From Citrobacter freundii (lineage in GTDB: Bacteria > Pseudomonadota > Gammaproteobacteria > Enterobacterales > Enterobacteriaceae): 64,000 bases of DNA. Numbering within the stretch: position 1 is the first letter of the stretch; each line of letters begins with the position of its first letter. The stretch covers positions 1,674,001-1,738,000 of the forward strand of contig NZ_CP099222.1 in the NCBI RefSeq assembly GCF_029717145.1. The letters are read 5' to 3'. The notes beneath the pieces are model-generated. The model was not told the origin of the DNA and did not search any database. It was given only the letters and a program-made list of their open reading frames with translations. Below are positions 1 through 8,176 of the stretch, one piece after another. The position numbers and the translations under genes were made by a program.

Positions 1-986
1 GCTTTTTTATCCACGTAGATATAGGCCGTAACATAGTAGAAATCGTAACTGACGCCGTGCAGCAGAATGCCGAGAAACAGCAGTGCGTAGGTGAAATATT
101 CTTCCGCGCCGCCGTAGACGAAAAAGCCATAGCGGATCGCTGCAGTAATAAGACCAAGCAATAATACCTTTTTAATGCCAAAGCGCTTAGTAAAGAACGG
201 CAGCGCCAGCATAAAGAAGATTTCTGAGAACTGACCCAGCGTCATCCAGCCGGTGGCATTTTTCATTCCGACTTCGGTTAGGTAACCATTGGCGAAGATG
301 TAGTAAAACGCCAGCGGCATCGCAAACAGGAACGAACAGAAGAAAAAGACAAGGAAGTTCTTATCACGCAGCAGGATCAGTGCATCCAGCCCCAGCATGA
401 CTTTGATATCCATCTTGCCGGTACTTTTTGGCGGCGTATCCGGCAAGAAGAAGGCGAAGACACCCAGCAGCGCGGAGCTCCCGGCGGTGACCAGCAACGG
501 GATATTGGTGGGGGAGATATCGCCGTAGCCCAGCATTTGCGGTAAGAACCCGCAGGCTAAACCGGAGGCAATCCAGCCAATGGTGCCCATCACGCGGATG
601 CGTGGGAAGTCACGCTCGACGTCCGGGACGTTGGCAAAGGCAATACTGTTGGTCAGCGCAATGGTGGGCATATAGGTCAGTGAATACGCCAACAATAGCG
701 GGAAGAAGCCGCCGAAGGTGGTCTGCTGCGCGGCGAAGTACATCAGAATGGCGCCGACGAACATTAACACCGCCAGGACTTTTTGCGCGGAGAAAAAGCG
801 GTCAGTGAGCGAACCGACAAAAATCGGTGACAGGATTGCGGCAATGGCGGTACAGGCGTAGGACCAGCCAATTTCTCCGGCGCTGAATCCGCTTTTACTC
901 AGCCACAGCCAAAGCGGTACAAACCAGGCGCCCCAGATAAACCACTCCACGAACATCATGAACGACAGCTTTGCTGTAGTTTTCAT
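1..986 (-). CDS. yegT: YegT, MFS nucleoside-type transporter (partial, C-terminus off window)
   Basis: Inner-membrane major facilitator of the nucleoside:H+ symporter family; the physiological substrate is not firmly known. The window holds the N-terminal ~328 residues of a protein that is about 425 residues in E. coli. The translation starts MKTTAKLSFMMFVEW and alternates long hydrophobic helices with short charged loops. The start at 986 has an AAGGA ribosome site about 8 nt upstream. It is divergent from fbaB, as in E. coli, where yegT-yegU-yegV are transcribed away from fbaB; yegU and yegV would lie beyond position 1. Identity rests on recalled similarity to E. coli YegT plus this neighbourhood. 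Confidence 0.9.
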   Translation of the reverse strand, partial: MKTTAKLSFMMFVEWFIWGAWFVPLWLWLSKSGFSAGEIGWSYACTAIAAILSPIFVGSLTDRFFSAQKVLAVLMFVGAILMYFAAQQTTFGGFFPLLLAYSLTYMPTIALTNSIAFANVPDVERDFPRIRVMGTIGWIASGLACGFLPQMLGYGDISPTNIPLLVTAGSSALLGVFAFFLPDTPPKSTGKMDIKVMLGLDALILLRDKNFLVFFFCSFLFAMPLAFYYIFANGYLTEVGMKNATGWMTLGQFSEIFFMLALPFFTKRFGIKKVLLLGLITAAIRYGFFVYGGAEEYFTYALLFLGILLHGVSYDFYYVTAYIYVDKK

Positions 987-1092
987 CTTTACATCCTTCA
1001 TGACAGGTAAGGTACGTTTTCATAGTACCAGTAGATAATACCTTTAAAATACCTTTGTGTTTTAATTTTGACCGCCTTAACGTTTTTTAATG

Positions 1093-1106
1093 CCTGAATC
1101 GAGCCA
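1093..1106 (+). promoter_or_regulatory. Possible Cra (FruR) site in the yegT-fbaB divergent region
   Basis: The 14 bases centred on CTGAATCGAGCC match about 12 of 14 positions of the Cra consensus RSTGAAWCSNTHHW. A Cra site would fit a gluconeogenic aldolase such as FbaB. The match is by eye and asymmetric, so it is only suggestive. The rest of the 253-nt intergenic region (987-1239) shows no other recognisable element. Confidence 0.35.
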
Positions 1107-1239
1107 GCGGAAATGACTGAAAAGTGCGCTAAAGATGGAAAAAAAGCGCAGTCGGTACCAGGCTTATGGCTGCCCGCAACAAGGCGGGTCAGGACAATTC
1201 ACATTCCGGTATCCAACCGGAACTTACGGGAGCATAGCT

Positions 1240-2292
1240 ATGACTGATATTGCGCAGTTGCTTGGCAAAGATGCCGACAACCTTTTACAGCATCGTTGTA
1301 TGACCATTCCTTCTGACCAACTTTACCTGCCAGGGCATGATTACGTCGACCGCGTGATGGTAGACAATAATCGTCCGCCTGCCGTGCTGCGTAATATGCA
1401 GACGCTGTACAACACGGGCCGACTCGCTGGCACGGGATACCTGTCGATTCTGCCGGTCGACCAGGGCGTGGAGCATTCCGCCGGAGCCTCGTTTGCCGCC
1501 AACCCGTTGTACTTTGATCCGAAGAATATTGTGGAGCTAGCTATCGAAGCGGGCTGTAACTGCGTGGCGTCGACCTACGGCGTGCTGGCTTCCGTATCTC
1601 GTCGCTATGCACACCGTATTCCGTTCCTCGTAAAAATTAACCACAACGAAACGCTCAGCTACCCGAATACCTTTGACCAGACGCTGTATGCCAGTGTGGA
1701 GCAGGCATTCAATATGGGCGTGGTGGCGGTCGGGGCTACGATCTATTTTGGCTCAGAGGAATCGCGTCGTCAGATTGAAGAGATTTCTGCAGCGTTTGAA
1801 CGTGCGCATGAACTGGGGATGGTGACGGTGCTGTGGGCCTATCTGCGCAACTCCGCATTTAAGAAAGACGGGGTGGATTATCACGTTTCCGCCGACCTGA
1901 CCGGGCAGGCAAACCACCTGGCGGCCACCATCGGGGCGGATATTGTTAAGCAGAAAATGGCGGAAAATAACGGCGGGTATAAGGCCGTTAACTTTGGCTA
2001 TACCGACGATCGCGTCTACAGCAAGCTGACCAGCGACAACCCGATTGACCTGGTGCGTTATCAACTGGCGAACTGCTATATGGGCCGCGCCGGGCTGATT
2101 AACTCCGGCGGTGCGGCAGGGGGCGAAACCGATCTCAGCGATGCGGTGCGCACGGCGGTAATTAACAAGCGTGCCGGTGGTATGGGTCTGATCCTCGGAC
2201 GTAAAGCGTTCAAGAAAACCATGGCAGATGGCGTTAAGTTGATTAACGCCGTGCAGGACGTTTATCTGGATAACAAAGTAACCATTGCGTAA
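1240..2292 (+). CDS. fbaB: Fructose-bisphosphate aldolase class I (FbaB)
   Basis: Cytoplasmic DhnA-type class I aldolase interconverting fructose 1,6-bisphosphate with dihydroxyacetone phosphate and glyceraldehyde 3-phosphate; in E. coli it is associated with gluconeogenic growth. It is 350 residues, the E. coli length, if translation starts at [10 protein letters not shown]; the frame stays open 35 codons further upstream, but the GGGAG ribosome site at about 1228-1232 selects 1240. The Schiff-base lysine is K237 in DIVKQK, and the glycine-rich phosphate-binding stretch is the SGGAAGGE segment near residue 290. Divergent from yegT, followed by a hairpin terminator. Confidence 0.97.
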   Translation: MTDIAQLLGKDADNLLQHRCMTIPSDQLYLPGHDYVDRVMVDNNRPPAVLRNMQTLYNTGRLAGTGYLSILPVDQGVEHSAGASFAANPLYFDPKNIVELAIEAGCNCVASTYGVLASVSRRYAHRIPFLVKINHNETLSYPNTFDQTLYASVEQAFNMGVVAVGATIYFGSEESRRQIEEISAAFERAHELGMVTVLWAYLRNSAFKKDGVDYHVSADLTGQANHLAATIGADIVKQKMAENNGGYKAVNFGYTDDRVYSKLTSDNPIDLVRYQLANCYMGRAGLINSGGAAGGETDLSDAVRTAVINKRAGGMGLILGRKAFKKTMADGVKLINAVQDVYLDNKVTIA

Positions 2293-2297
2293 ATTAT

Positions 2298-2336
2298 CGC
2301 GGGTTGTGGTCATGTCACGGCAACCCGCGTTTCTTG
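2298..2336 (+). terminator. Rho-independent-like terminator after fbaB
   Basis: A perfect 9-bp inverted repeat, CGCGGGTTG at 2298-2306 and CAACCCGCG at 2321-2329, is followed by a short T-rich run (TTTCTT) six bases after the fbaB stop codon. Confidence 0.7.
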
Positions 2337-2408
2337 AAAAATTAAATTCAAAATATCATTTCAGTATAATCGCAATATTAGTCCGATCTACCTCACGTTT
2401 CTCCTGCC

Positions 2409-2430
2409 TTTTGTGAAAAGCATCACCTCT
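2409..2430 (+). promoter_or_regulatory. Probable CRP-cAMP site upstream of the enolase/ABC operon
   Basis: TGTGA at 2412-2416 and TCACC at 2423-2427 are separated by 6 bases, matching 9 of the 10 core bases of the CRP consensus. If it acts as a class II site centred at -41.5, the transcription start would fall at about 2461, exactly where an inverted repeat begins. Catabolite control would suit a catabolic uptake operon. Match made by eye. Confidence 0.55.
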
Positions 2431-2432
2431 CC

Positions 2433-2448
2433 CTGTGCACTTGCACAG
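2433..2448 (+). promoter_or_regulatory. Perfect 16-bp palindrome, candidate operator
   Basis: CTGTGCA (2433-2439) and TGCACAG (2442-2448) form a perfect palindrome with a 2-bp centre. It lies directly after the CRP-like site, where the -35/-10 spacer of the predicted promoter would be, as expected for a repressor operator. No regulator gene is adjacent in the window, so the cognate protein is unknown. Confidence 0.45.
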
Positions 2449-2460
2449 AAAATAGTCATG

Positions 2461-2543
2461 CCTTAGCGCGGAATGTCCGAGGCAAAGTTGCTTTTTTGCA
2501 CATACATTTAGATGTGAAACAGCATTTCAAAGTTGCGCTAAGG
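2461..2543 (+). promoter_or_regulatory. Leader inverted repeat that can mask the ribosome site of the enolase-superfamily gene
   Basis: CCTTAGCGC (2461-2469) is perfectly complementary to GCGCTAAGG (2535-2543). The right arm contains the AAGGA ribosome site (2540-2544) of the gene starting at 2552, so an RNA fold pairing the arms would hide it. Inside the 65-nt loop are a direct repeat AAAGTTGC (2484-2491; 2529-2536) and a TGAAA-N5-TTTCA dyad (2515-2529). Function is inferred from base pairing only. Confidence 0.4.
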
Positions 2544-2551
2544 ACCCAATA

Positions 2552-3706
2552 ATGAAAATTGAAGCTATCAATGTCTCCGTCTTCCAGTATCCCACCCGCC
2601 GGGTTTCTGATACCGCCGGACATTCCCATCCGGGGCCGGAAAGCCTCGCCAAAATGGCCATGCTGACCATTACCGCCGATGACGGAACCCAGGGGTATTC
2701 GTTTGCACCGCCGGAAGTGGTGCGCCCGTTTGTGGTGAATACCTTTTTTCGCAAAGTGATGGTCGGTCAGGATCCGTTTAATCGGGAGCGCATCTGGCAG
2801 GATCTGGTGCACTGGCAGCGGGGAAGCGCGCATCAACTGACCGAACGCGCGCTGTCTTTTGTTGAGCAGGCGCTGTGGGATTTGATAGGCCGCAAGCTCA
2901 ACATGCCGGTCTACAAGCTGCTGGGTGGTTTTCGCGATAAGGTCCCGGCCTACGGCAGCACCATGTGTGGTGACGATCTGCCCGGCGGACTGTCGACGCC
3001 GGAAGAATATGCCTGTTTTGCCGAAAAACTGGTCGCTCGTGGATATAAGGCGGTCAAACTGCATACCTGGATGCCGCCGGTCTCCTTCGCGCCAAATCCG
3101 AAGATGGATGTGAAAGCCTGCGCCGCCGTGCGCGAGGCGGTCGGACCGGATATTGATCTGATGATCGACGGCTATCACTGGTACAGCCGTACAGAAGCGC
3201 TGTACATCGGCAAGGAACTGGAAAAACTCAACTTTGCCTGGTTTGAAGAGCCGATGGAAGAAGAGAGCATGGCGTCTTACGCCTGGCTTGCCGAAAATCT
3301 CTCCATTCCGATCATTGGTCCGGAAAGCCTCGGTGGAAAACACCACAGCCGCGCGGACTGGGTGAAGGCGGGCGCATGCGACATTTTACGTGCTGGTGCC
3401 AACGGTGTGGGGGGGATCTCGCCCACCCTGAAAGTGGCCAACCTGGCCGAGTCGTTTGGCATGGACTGCGAAGTACACGGCAACGGTGCGGCGAGCCTCG
3501 CGGTGATTGGCGCGATTCGAAACTGTCGCTGGTACGAGCGCGGCCTGCTGCATCCGTTCCTCGACTACGACGAACCGGCCGCCTACCTGAACAGCATTGT
3601 TGACCCGATGGACGCCGACGGTTTTGTGCATCTGCCACAGCGCCCCGGTCTGGGGGAAGACATCAATTTTGCCTATATCGAAGCCAACACCGTCAGCCAC
3701 GACTGA
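2552..3706 (+). CDS. Enolase-superfamily protein (mandelate racemase / sugar-acid dehydratase type)
   Basis: A 384-residue cytoplasmic enzyme of the mandelate racemase/muconate lactonising family. The N-terminal capping domain spans about residues 1-130, followed by a TIM-barrel domain. Likely Mg2+ ligands are D206 (LMIDGYHW), E232 (FEEP) and E258 (GPES). Acid-base candidates are K169 in a K-x-H motif (KLH) and H309 (CEVHGN). The second lysine of the usual K-x-K is histidine here, and the Asp partner expected about 27 residues before H309 appears to be glycine (G282 in RAGANGVGG), so the active site is atypical. Most relatives dehydrate sugar acids or racemise/epimerise acids; I cannot name the substrate. 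It is transcribed toward an ABC importer, suggesting it acts on an imported compound. Confidence 0.75.
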   Translation: MKIEAINVSVFQYPTRRVSDTAGHSHPGPESLAKMAMLTITADDGTQGYSFAPPEVVRPFVVNTFFRKVMVGQDPFNRERIWQDLVHWQRGSAHQLTERALSFVEQALWDLIGRKLNMPVYKLLGGFRDKVPAYGSTMCGDDLPGGLSTPEEYACFAEKLVARGYKAVKLHTWMPPVSFAPNPKMDVKACAAVREAVGPDIDLMIDGYHWYSRTEALYIGKELEKLNFAWFEEPMEEESMASYAWLAENLSIPIIGPESLGGKHHSRADWVKAGACDILRAGANGVGGISPTLKVANLAESFGMDCEVHGNGAASLAVIGAIRNCRWYERGLLHPFLDYDEPAAYLNSIVDPMDADGFVHLPQRPGLGEDINFAYIEANTVSHD

Positions 3707-3720
3707 CTGAAAACAATAAA

Positions 3721-3748
3721 TGCCGGATAAGCCAAGCGTCATCCGGCA
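3721..3748 (+). repeat. REP-like palindrome between the enolase gene and the binding-protein gene
   Basis: TGCCGGAT (3721-3728) and ATCCGGCA (3741-3748) form a perfect 8-bp dyad with a 12-nt loop, typical of enterobacterial REP units that lie in operon intergenic gaps and stabilise or attenuate transcripts. It sits in the only sizeable gap (73 nt) of this gene cluster. Confidence 0.65.
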
Positions 3749-3779
3749 ACATGTACCCTACAGTACAGGCAAACAATAG

Positions 3780-5396
3780 ATGAAAAAAACTTCCTTACTG
3801 GGCGCGTGTTTACTCGCACTCGCCGTGTCGATGGGGAGCAGTGCGGCGTACGCTAAAACGCCGCCCGATCAGCTCATCATTGGTATGAACATGAATAACC
3901 TGCTGACCCTCGATCCGGCCGCCATGACCGGCAACGAAGTGGTGGGTATTGTGGTGAATTTATATGACTCGCTGGTGGAATTGGATCCTGCCCAGTTGAC
4001 CCATGTGAAACCCGCGCTGGCGACATCCTGGGATGTCAGCCCGGATGGCACCACCCTGACTTTTCATCTGCGCGATGACGTGACCTTTCACTCCGGTAAT
4101 CCGTTGACTGCTGACGATGTGGTGTGGTCGATGCGTCGGATCCTGCACCTGAATCTGGCGCAGTCGTCGGTGTGGAAATCCTACGGCTTTAGCAAAAAAA
4201 ATATCGACCAACAGGTCAGCGCCCCGGACAGGTTTACAGTGAAAATCACGCTGCCCAAATCCAACGATCCGCAGTTGATTATCTATTCACTGGGGGCGCT
4301 GGGGAATCTCGGCGTGCTGGACAGCAAAACCGTGCAGCAACATGTGCTGAATAACGACTGGGGCAACCACTGGCTGACCACCAATGAAGCCGGGTCTGGC
4401 CCGTTTACCCTCGATACCTGGCAGGCGAAAGATGTCCTGCGCATGACGCGTAACCCGAACTACTGGCGCGGCGAGGCGAAAATGAGCCGCGTGGTGTTGC
4501 GCCATTTTCAGGAATCCCAGACCCTGCGTCTGATGATTGCCAAGGGCGATCTGGATATTGCCAGTAATATGGCGGTTTCAGACATCAATGCCCTGCGTAG
4601 CGATCCTGACCTGAGCGTGGATGCCGTCCAGCGAGGCACGATGTATTACGTGGCAATGAGCATGAAGGAGGCACACTTCGCCAATCCGAAAGTCCGTGAA
4701 GCCGTGCGTTACCTGATTGATTATCAGGGGATCAATAAAGCGCTGATGCCGGGATACGGCGTATTGCATCAGCGTCCTATCAAGGCAGGAATGCCCTCCA
4801 CGCTGCCTGACCCCGGCTATCGCCTCGACATTCCGCGCGCTAAAAAGCTGCTGGCGGAGGCGGGATACCCGGACGGTTTCGACACCACGCTGCGGGTGCT
4901 GGCTGACCAGCCTTTCCAGAATATCGCGATTGCCGTGCAGTCCACGCTGATGCAGGCGGGTATTAACGCCAAAATCATCACCGGAACCGGTAATCAGATC
5001 TACGGCGCAATGCGCGAGCGTAAATTTGACATGCTGGTCGGGCGCGGCGGCAGCGGCATGGAACCGCATCCGCACTCCAGCCTGCGGGCGCTGGTCTATA
5101 ACCCGGATAACAGCGATGCAGCCCGGCTTACCAACTTTCAGGGCTGGCGCACAGGTTTCTACGATAAACCGCTTAATGACATGATCGACAGCGCCCTGCT
5201 GGAACGTGACCCGCAAACGCAGACTCGCGCGTATCAGGCGATCCAGACCCGCTACGACCAGCTCGTTCCTGCGCTAATTCCGCTGTCGCAAATGGTGGAT
5301 TCGGTCGTTGTGCGCCGTGAGGTGCAGAATTATCAGCCGCATCCGTCGGCCACCACGTTTTTGCGTGATGTGTATAAAACCGGAGGTGAACAATGA
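3780..5396 (+). CDS. Periplasmic solute-binding protein of a peptide/nickel-type ABC importer
   Basis: 538 residues, the size of DppA or NikA. The signal peptide is cleaved around residue 25 (SAAYA-KT). The mature part has the SBP family 5 layout: an early LDPAAMTGNEV segment, a repeated LRDDVTFHSG-type motif near residue 100, and a C-terminal lobe ending FLRDVYKTGG. It should capture the ligand in the periplasm and deliver it to the permeases encoded next; the stop overlaps the next start by 4 nt. The ligand could be a peptide, a metal chelate or a sugar-acid conjugate; the upstream enolase-superfamily gene favours an organic acid derivative, but that is inference. The ribosome site is weak. 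Confidence 0.85.
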   Translation: MKKTSLLGACLLALAVSMGSSAAYAKTPPDQLIIGMNMNNLLTLDPAAMTGNEVVGIVVNLYDSLVELDPAQLTHVKPALATSWDVSPDGTTLTFHLRDDVTFHSGNPLTADDVVWSMRRILHLNLAQSSVWKSYGFSKKNIDQQVSAPDRFTVKITLPKSNDPQLIIYSLGALGNLGVLDSKTVQQHVLNNDWGNHWLTTNEAGSGPFTLDTWQAKDVLRMTRNPNYWRGEAKMSRVVLRHFQESQTLRLMIAKGDLDIASNMAVSDINALRSDPDLSVDAVQRGTMYYVAMSMKEAHFANPKVREAVRYLIDYQGINKALMPGYGVLHQRPIKAGMPSTLPDPGYRLDIPRAKKLLAEAGYPDGFDTTLRVLADQPFQNIAIAVQSTLMQAGINAKIITGTGNQIYGAMRERKFDMLVGRGGSGMEPHPHSSLRALVYNPDNSDAARLTNFQGWRTGFYDKPLNDMIDSALLERDPQTQTRAYQAIQTRYDQLVPALIPLSQMVDSVVVRREVQNYQPHPSATTFLRDVYKTGGEQ

Positions 5397-6430
5397 GCAT
5401 TGCCATACTTGCACCTGGCTCACGCGCCCGGCGTGTCTCGACCCGTCTGATACAGGTGGCAATGACGTTGTTTGGATTGCTGCTGCTGACCTTTTTTATC
5501 GGTCGCGTCATGCCGATCGACCCGGTACTGGCGATCGTGGGACCTGATGCGGATCAGAGCACCTATCAGCAAGTGTATCACCAGTTAGGCTTTGATAAAT
5601 CGCTGGCGGCGCAGTTTGGTATTTACTTCACCAATCTTCTGCACGGCGATCTGGGTAATGCGCTGCTGACCGGTAAGCCGGTGATGGATGACATTGTACG
5701 CGTTTTCCCGGCCACCATTGAGCTGGCGACGATGGCCATTGTGGTAGGGGCGGGTCTGGGGATCCCGCTGGGGGTGTTGGCGGCGGCACGACGCAATAGC
5801 CTGTCGGATTACGTGGTGCGCATCATTAGCCTGGCAGGTTATTCCACACCGATTTTCTGGGTGGGGATGATGGGGCTGCTGGTGTTCTACGCCTGGCTAA
5901 GCTGGGTGGGCGGCGCGGGGCGTCTGGATCTCGGACTGGACGGGCTGGTGCCACGCCAGACCGGATTAATGACCGTCGACGCGCTGTTGGCCGGTAATGC
6001 CACCGTGTTCTGGAATGCCATTAATCATCTGGTTTTGCCTGCTGCGCTATTGGGTTTTCACTCGCTGGCTTACATCAGCCGTATGACCCGTAGCTTTATG
6101 CTGGCGCAGCTTTCACAGGAGTTCATTATCACCGCGCGCGTCAAAGGGCTGACCGAGCGTCAGGTCATCTGGAACCATGCGTTTCGCAATATTCTGGTGC
6201 AACTGCTCACGGTTGTCGCGCTGGCCTACGGTTCGCTATTGGAAGGCGCGGTGCTGATTGAAACCGTCTTTTCCTGGCCCGGTTTTGGCTCCTATTTAAC
6301 CGGCAGCCTGCTGCTGGGTGACATGAATGCGGTGATGGGCTGCGTGCTGCTGGTTGGGGTGATTTTCGTCATGCTCAATCTGCTCTCCGACATGCTGTAT
6401 CAATTCTTTGATCCGAGGACAAAATCATGA
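5393..6430 (+). CDS. ABC importer permease, DppB/NikB type
   Basis: Inner-membrane subunit of the same importer, 345 residues. One hydrophobic segment near residues 22-40 (LFGLLLLTFFIG) is followed by the family's conserved first loop (MPIDPVLAIVG) and about five more membrane helices. The cytoplasmic EAA loop is around residues 230-250 (ARVKGLTERQVIWNHAF), which docks on the ATPases. It overlaps the binding-protein stop by 4 nt (ATGA) and the next permease likewise, indicating translational coupling. Confidence 0.88.
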   Translation: MSIAILAPGSRARRVSTRLIQVAMTLFGLLLLTFFIGRVMPIDPVLAIVGPDADQSTYQQVYHQLGFDKSLAAQFGIYFTNLLHGDLGNALLTGKPVMDDIVRVFPATIELATMAIVVGAGLGIPLGVLAAARRNSLSDYVVRIISLAGYSTPIFWVGMMGLLVFYAWLSWVGGAGRLDLGLDGLVPRQTGLMTVDALLAGNATVFWNAINHLVLPAALLGFHSLAYISRMTRSFMLAQLSQEFIITARVKGLTERQVIWNHAFRNILVQLLTVVALAYGSLLEGAVLIETVFSWPGFGSYLTGSLLLGDMNAVMGCVLLVGVIFVMLNLLSDMLYQFFDPRTKS

Positions 6431-7332
6431 CGGTTTCTCTGGATACGCCGCGGGATAGCGGCAATAGCGAACAACGTCTGCGGGCGAAGCAGGCGCTGCT
6501 GCGAGCGCGTGGGTTCATGGGCAAGATGGCGCGTAACCCGCTGACCGCCATTGGCGGCGGAATTATTGCGTTGTTATTGCTGGTGGCCATTTTTGCCCCG
6601 CTTATCGCACCGTACAACCCGCTGGTGCAGGATTTAAACAGTGCGCTGGTGGCGCCGAACGCGCAGCACTGGTTCGGGACCGATGAGTTTGGCCGCGATA
6701 TCTTTAGCCGCCTGGTGTATGGCTCGCGCATCACGCTGTATATCGTGCTGCTGGTGTCGGTCACCGTAGGGCCGCTCGGTCTGCTGCTTGGCGTCACGGC
6801 GGGTTACTTCGGTGGCAAGGTCGACATGGTACTGATGCGCGTCACCGACATTTTCATTTCTTTTCCAAGCCTGGTACTGGCACTGGCCTTTGTCGCGGCA
6901 CTCGGTCCGGGGCTGGAGCACGTAGTAATTGCCATTACGCTGACCGCCTGGCCGCCGATTGCGCGTCTGGCTCGTGCGGAAACGCTCTCGTTGCGTCAGG
7001 CCGATTTTATCTCTGCCGTTCGCCTGCAGGGGGCATCGGCAGGACGTGTGCTGTGGCGTCACATCGTACCGCTGTGCCTGCCGTCGGTGATTATTCGTAT
7101 CACCATGAATATGGCGGGGATCATTCTGACCGCTGCGGGCCTTGGGTTTCTGGGGTTAGGGGCTCAGCCACCGGATCCGGAATGGGGGGCGATGATCTCC
7201 AGCGGGCGCACCTACATGATGGAATGCTGGTGGGTAGTGACTATTCCGGGGCTGGCGATTTTGATCAACAGCCTGGCGTTCAACTTCTTAGGAGATGGCT
7301 TACGTGACATCCTCGATCCTCGCAGCGAATGA
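6427..7332 (+). CDS. ABC importer permease, DppC/NikC type
   Basis: Second inner-membrane subunit, 301 residues. A cytoplasmic N-terminus precedes the first helix (LTAIGGGIIALLLLVAIFAP), then comes the family motif HWFGTDEFGRDIFSRLVYGSR, and the EAA loop (SAVRLQGASAGRVLWRHIVP) near residue 210. The C-terminus FLGDGLRDILDPR is the usual ending of DppC-type permeases. Its last 29 nt overlap the first ATPase gene, using the chosen start of that gene. Confidence 0.88.
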   Translation: MTVSLDTPRDSGNSEQRLRAKQALLRARGFMGKMARNPLTAIGGGIIALLLLVAIFAPLIAPYNPLVQDLNSALVAPNAQHWFGTDEFGRDIFSRLVYGSRITLYIVLLVSVTVGPLGLLLGVTAGYFGGKVDMVLMRVTDIFISFPSLVLALAFVAALGPGLEHVVIAITLTAWPPIARLARAETLSLRQADFISAVRLQGASAGRVLWRHIVPLCLPSVIIRITMNMAGIILTAAGLGFLGLGAQPPDPEWGAMISSGRTYMMECWWVVTIPGLAILINSLAFNFLGDGLRDILDPRSE

Positions 7333-8176
7333 TTCGCCTCTGCTTGATGTGCGTAACCTGCACGTCGATTTTATCAACGGCGGCGCGGTCACCCAGGCGG
7401 TGCGCGGCGTCTCCTTTCAACTCGGCCGTGAAAAACTGGCGATTGTGGGTGAGTCAGGCTCCGGTAAATCCACCGTCGGGCGAGCGCTGCTGCACCTGCA
7501 TCCGAAAAAAGCACGGGTTACGGCAGACAAAATGCAGTTTAGCGATGTGGATTTAGCCCATGCCAGCGAGGCGCAGATGCGGCAAATTCGCGGCAAGCGT
7601 ATCTCGATGATTATGCAGGACCCGAAATACTCCCTTAATCCGGTGGTGAGCGTTGGCGATCAGATTGCCGAAGCCTGGCTTACCCATCATCCGGGGCGCA
7701 AGGCTGAGGCCAAAGCCAGGGCGCTGGAAATGCTGGAGGTGGTGCGTATTCGTCAGCCGCAGCGAGTGTATCAGCTCTATCCGCACGAGATTTCTGGTGG
7801 CCAGGGGCAACGTGTCATGATCGCGATGATGTTAATCACCGATCCTGAACTGGTGATTGCCGACGAACCCACCTCGGCGCTGGACGTGTCGGTGCGTCTG
7901 CAGGTGTTGGGGCTGCTTGACTCGCTGGTGGAGTCGCGCGGGTTGGGGCTTATTTTTATCAGCCATGACATCAACCTGGTGCGCAGCTTCTGCGATCGCG
8001 TCCTGGTGATGTATGCCGGGCGGGTGGTGGAATCCATCGCCGCAGGCGATCTCCATCATGCGCAGCATCCCTATACTCAGGGGCTGATTAGCGCATTGCC
8101 AGAAATCCACAACCGCCGGGCGGTGCTGCCGGTGCTGCAACGTCAGCCCAGTTGGCTGAGTGAGGAGGGGATATGA
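7304..8176 (+). CDS. ABC importer ATPase, DppD/NikD type
   Basis: Nucleotide-binding subunit, 290 residues from the chosen GTG start. Walker A is GESGSGKST, the signature is SGGQGQR, and Walker B is [12 protein letters not shown] followed by the H-loop in FISHDINLV. The C-terminal HPYTQGLISALP segment is the oligopeptide/nickel-type tail. An ATG at 7295 directly abuts the TTAGGAG ribosome site, leaving no spacing; GTG at 7304 is in frame with 9-nt spacing and is preferred. It is shorter than typical DppD (~327) and nearer NikD-sized proteins. Overlaps the next gene by 4 nt. Confidence 0.85.
   Translation: MTSSILAANDSPLLDVRNLHVDFINGGAVTQAVRGVSFQLGREKLAIVGESGSGKSTVGRALLHLHPKKARVTADKMQFSDVDLAHASEAQMRQIRGKRISMIMQDPKYSLNPVVSVGDQIAEAWLTHHPGRKAEAKARALEMLEVVRIRQPQRVYQLYPHEISGGQGQRVMIAMMLITDPELVIADEPTSALDVSVRLQVLGLLDSLVESRGLGLIFISHDINLVRSFCDRVLVMYAGRVVESIAAGDLHHAQHPYTQGLISALPEIHNRRAVLPVLQRQPSWLSEEGI

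Noticed and set aside
1135-1239. N-terminal extension of the fbaB frame by 35 codons
   Set aside because: No ribosome site, and E. coli FbaB begins at MTDIAQLL, corresponding to 1240, which has a good ribosome site.
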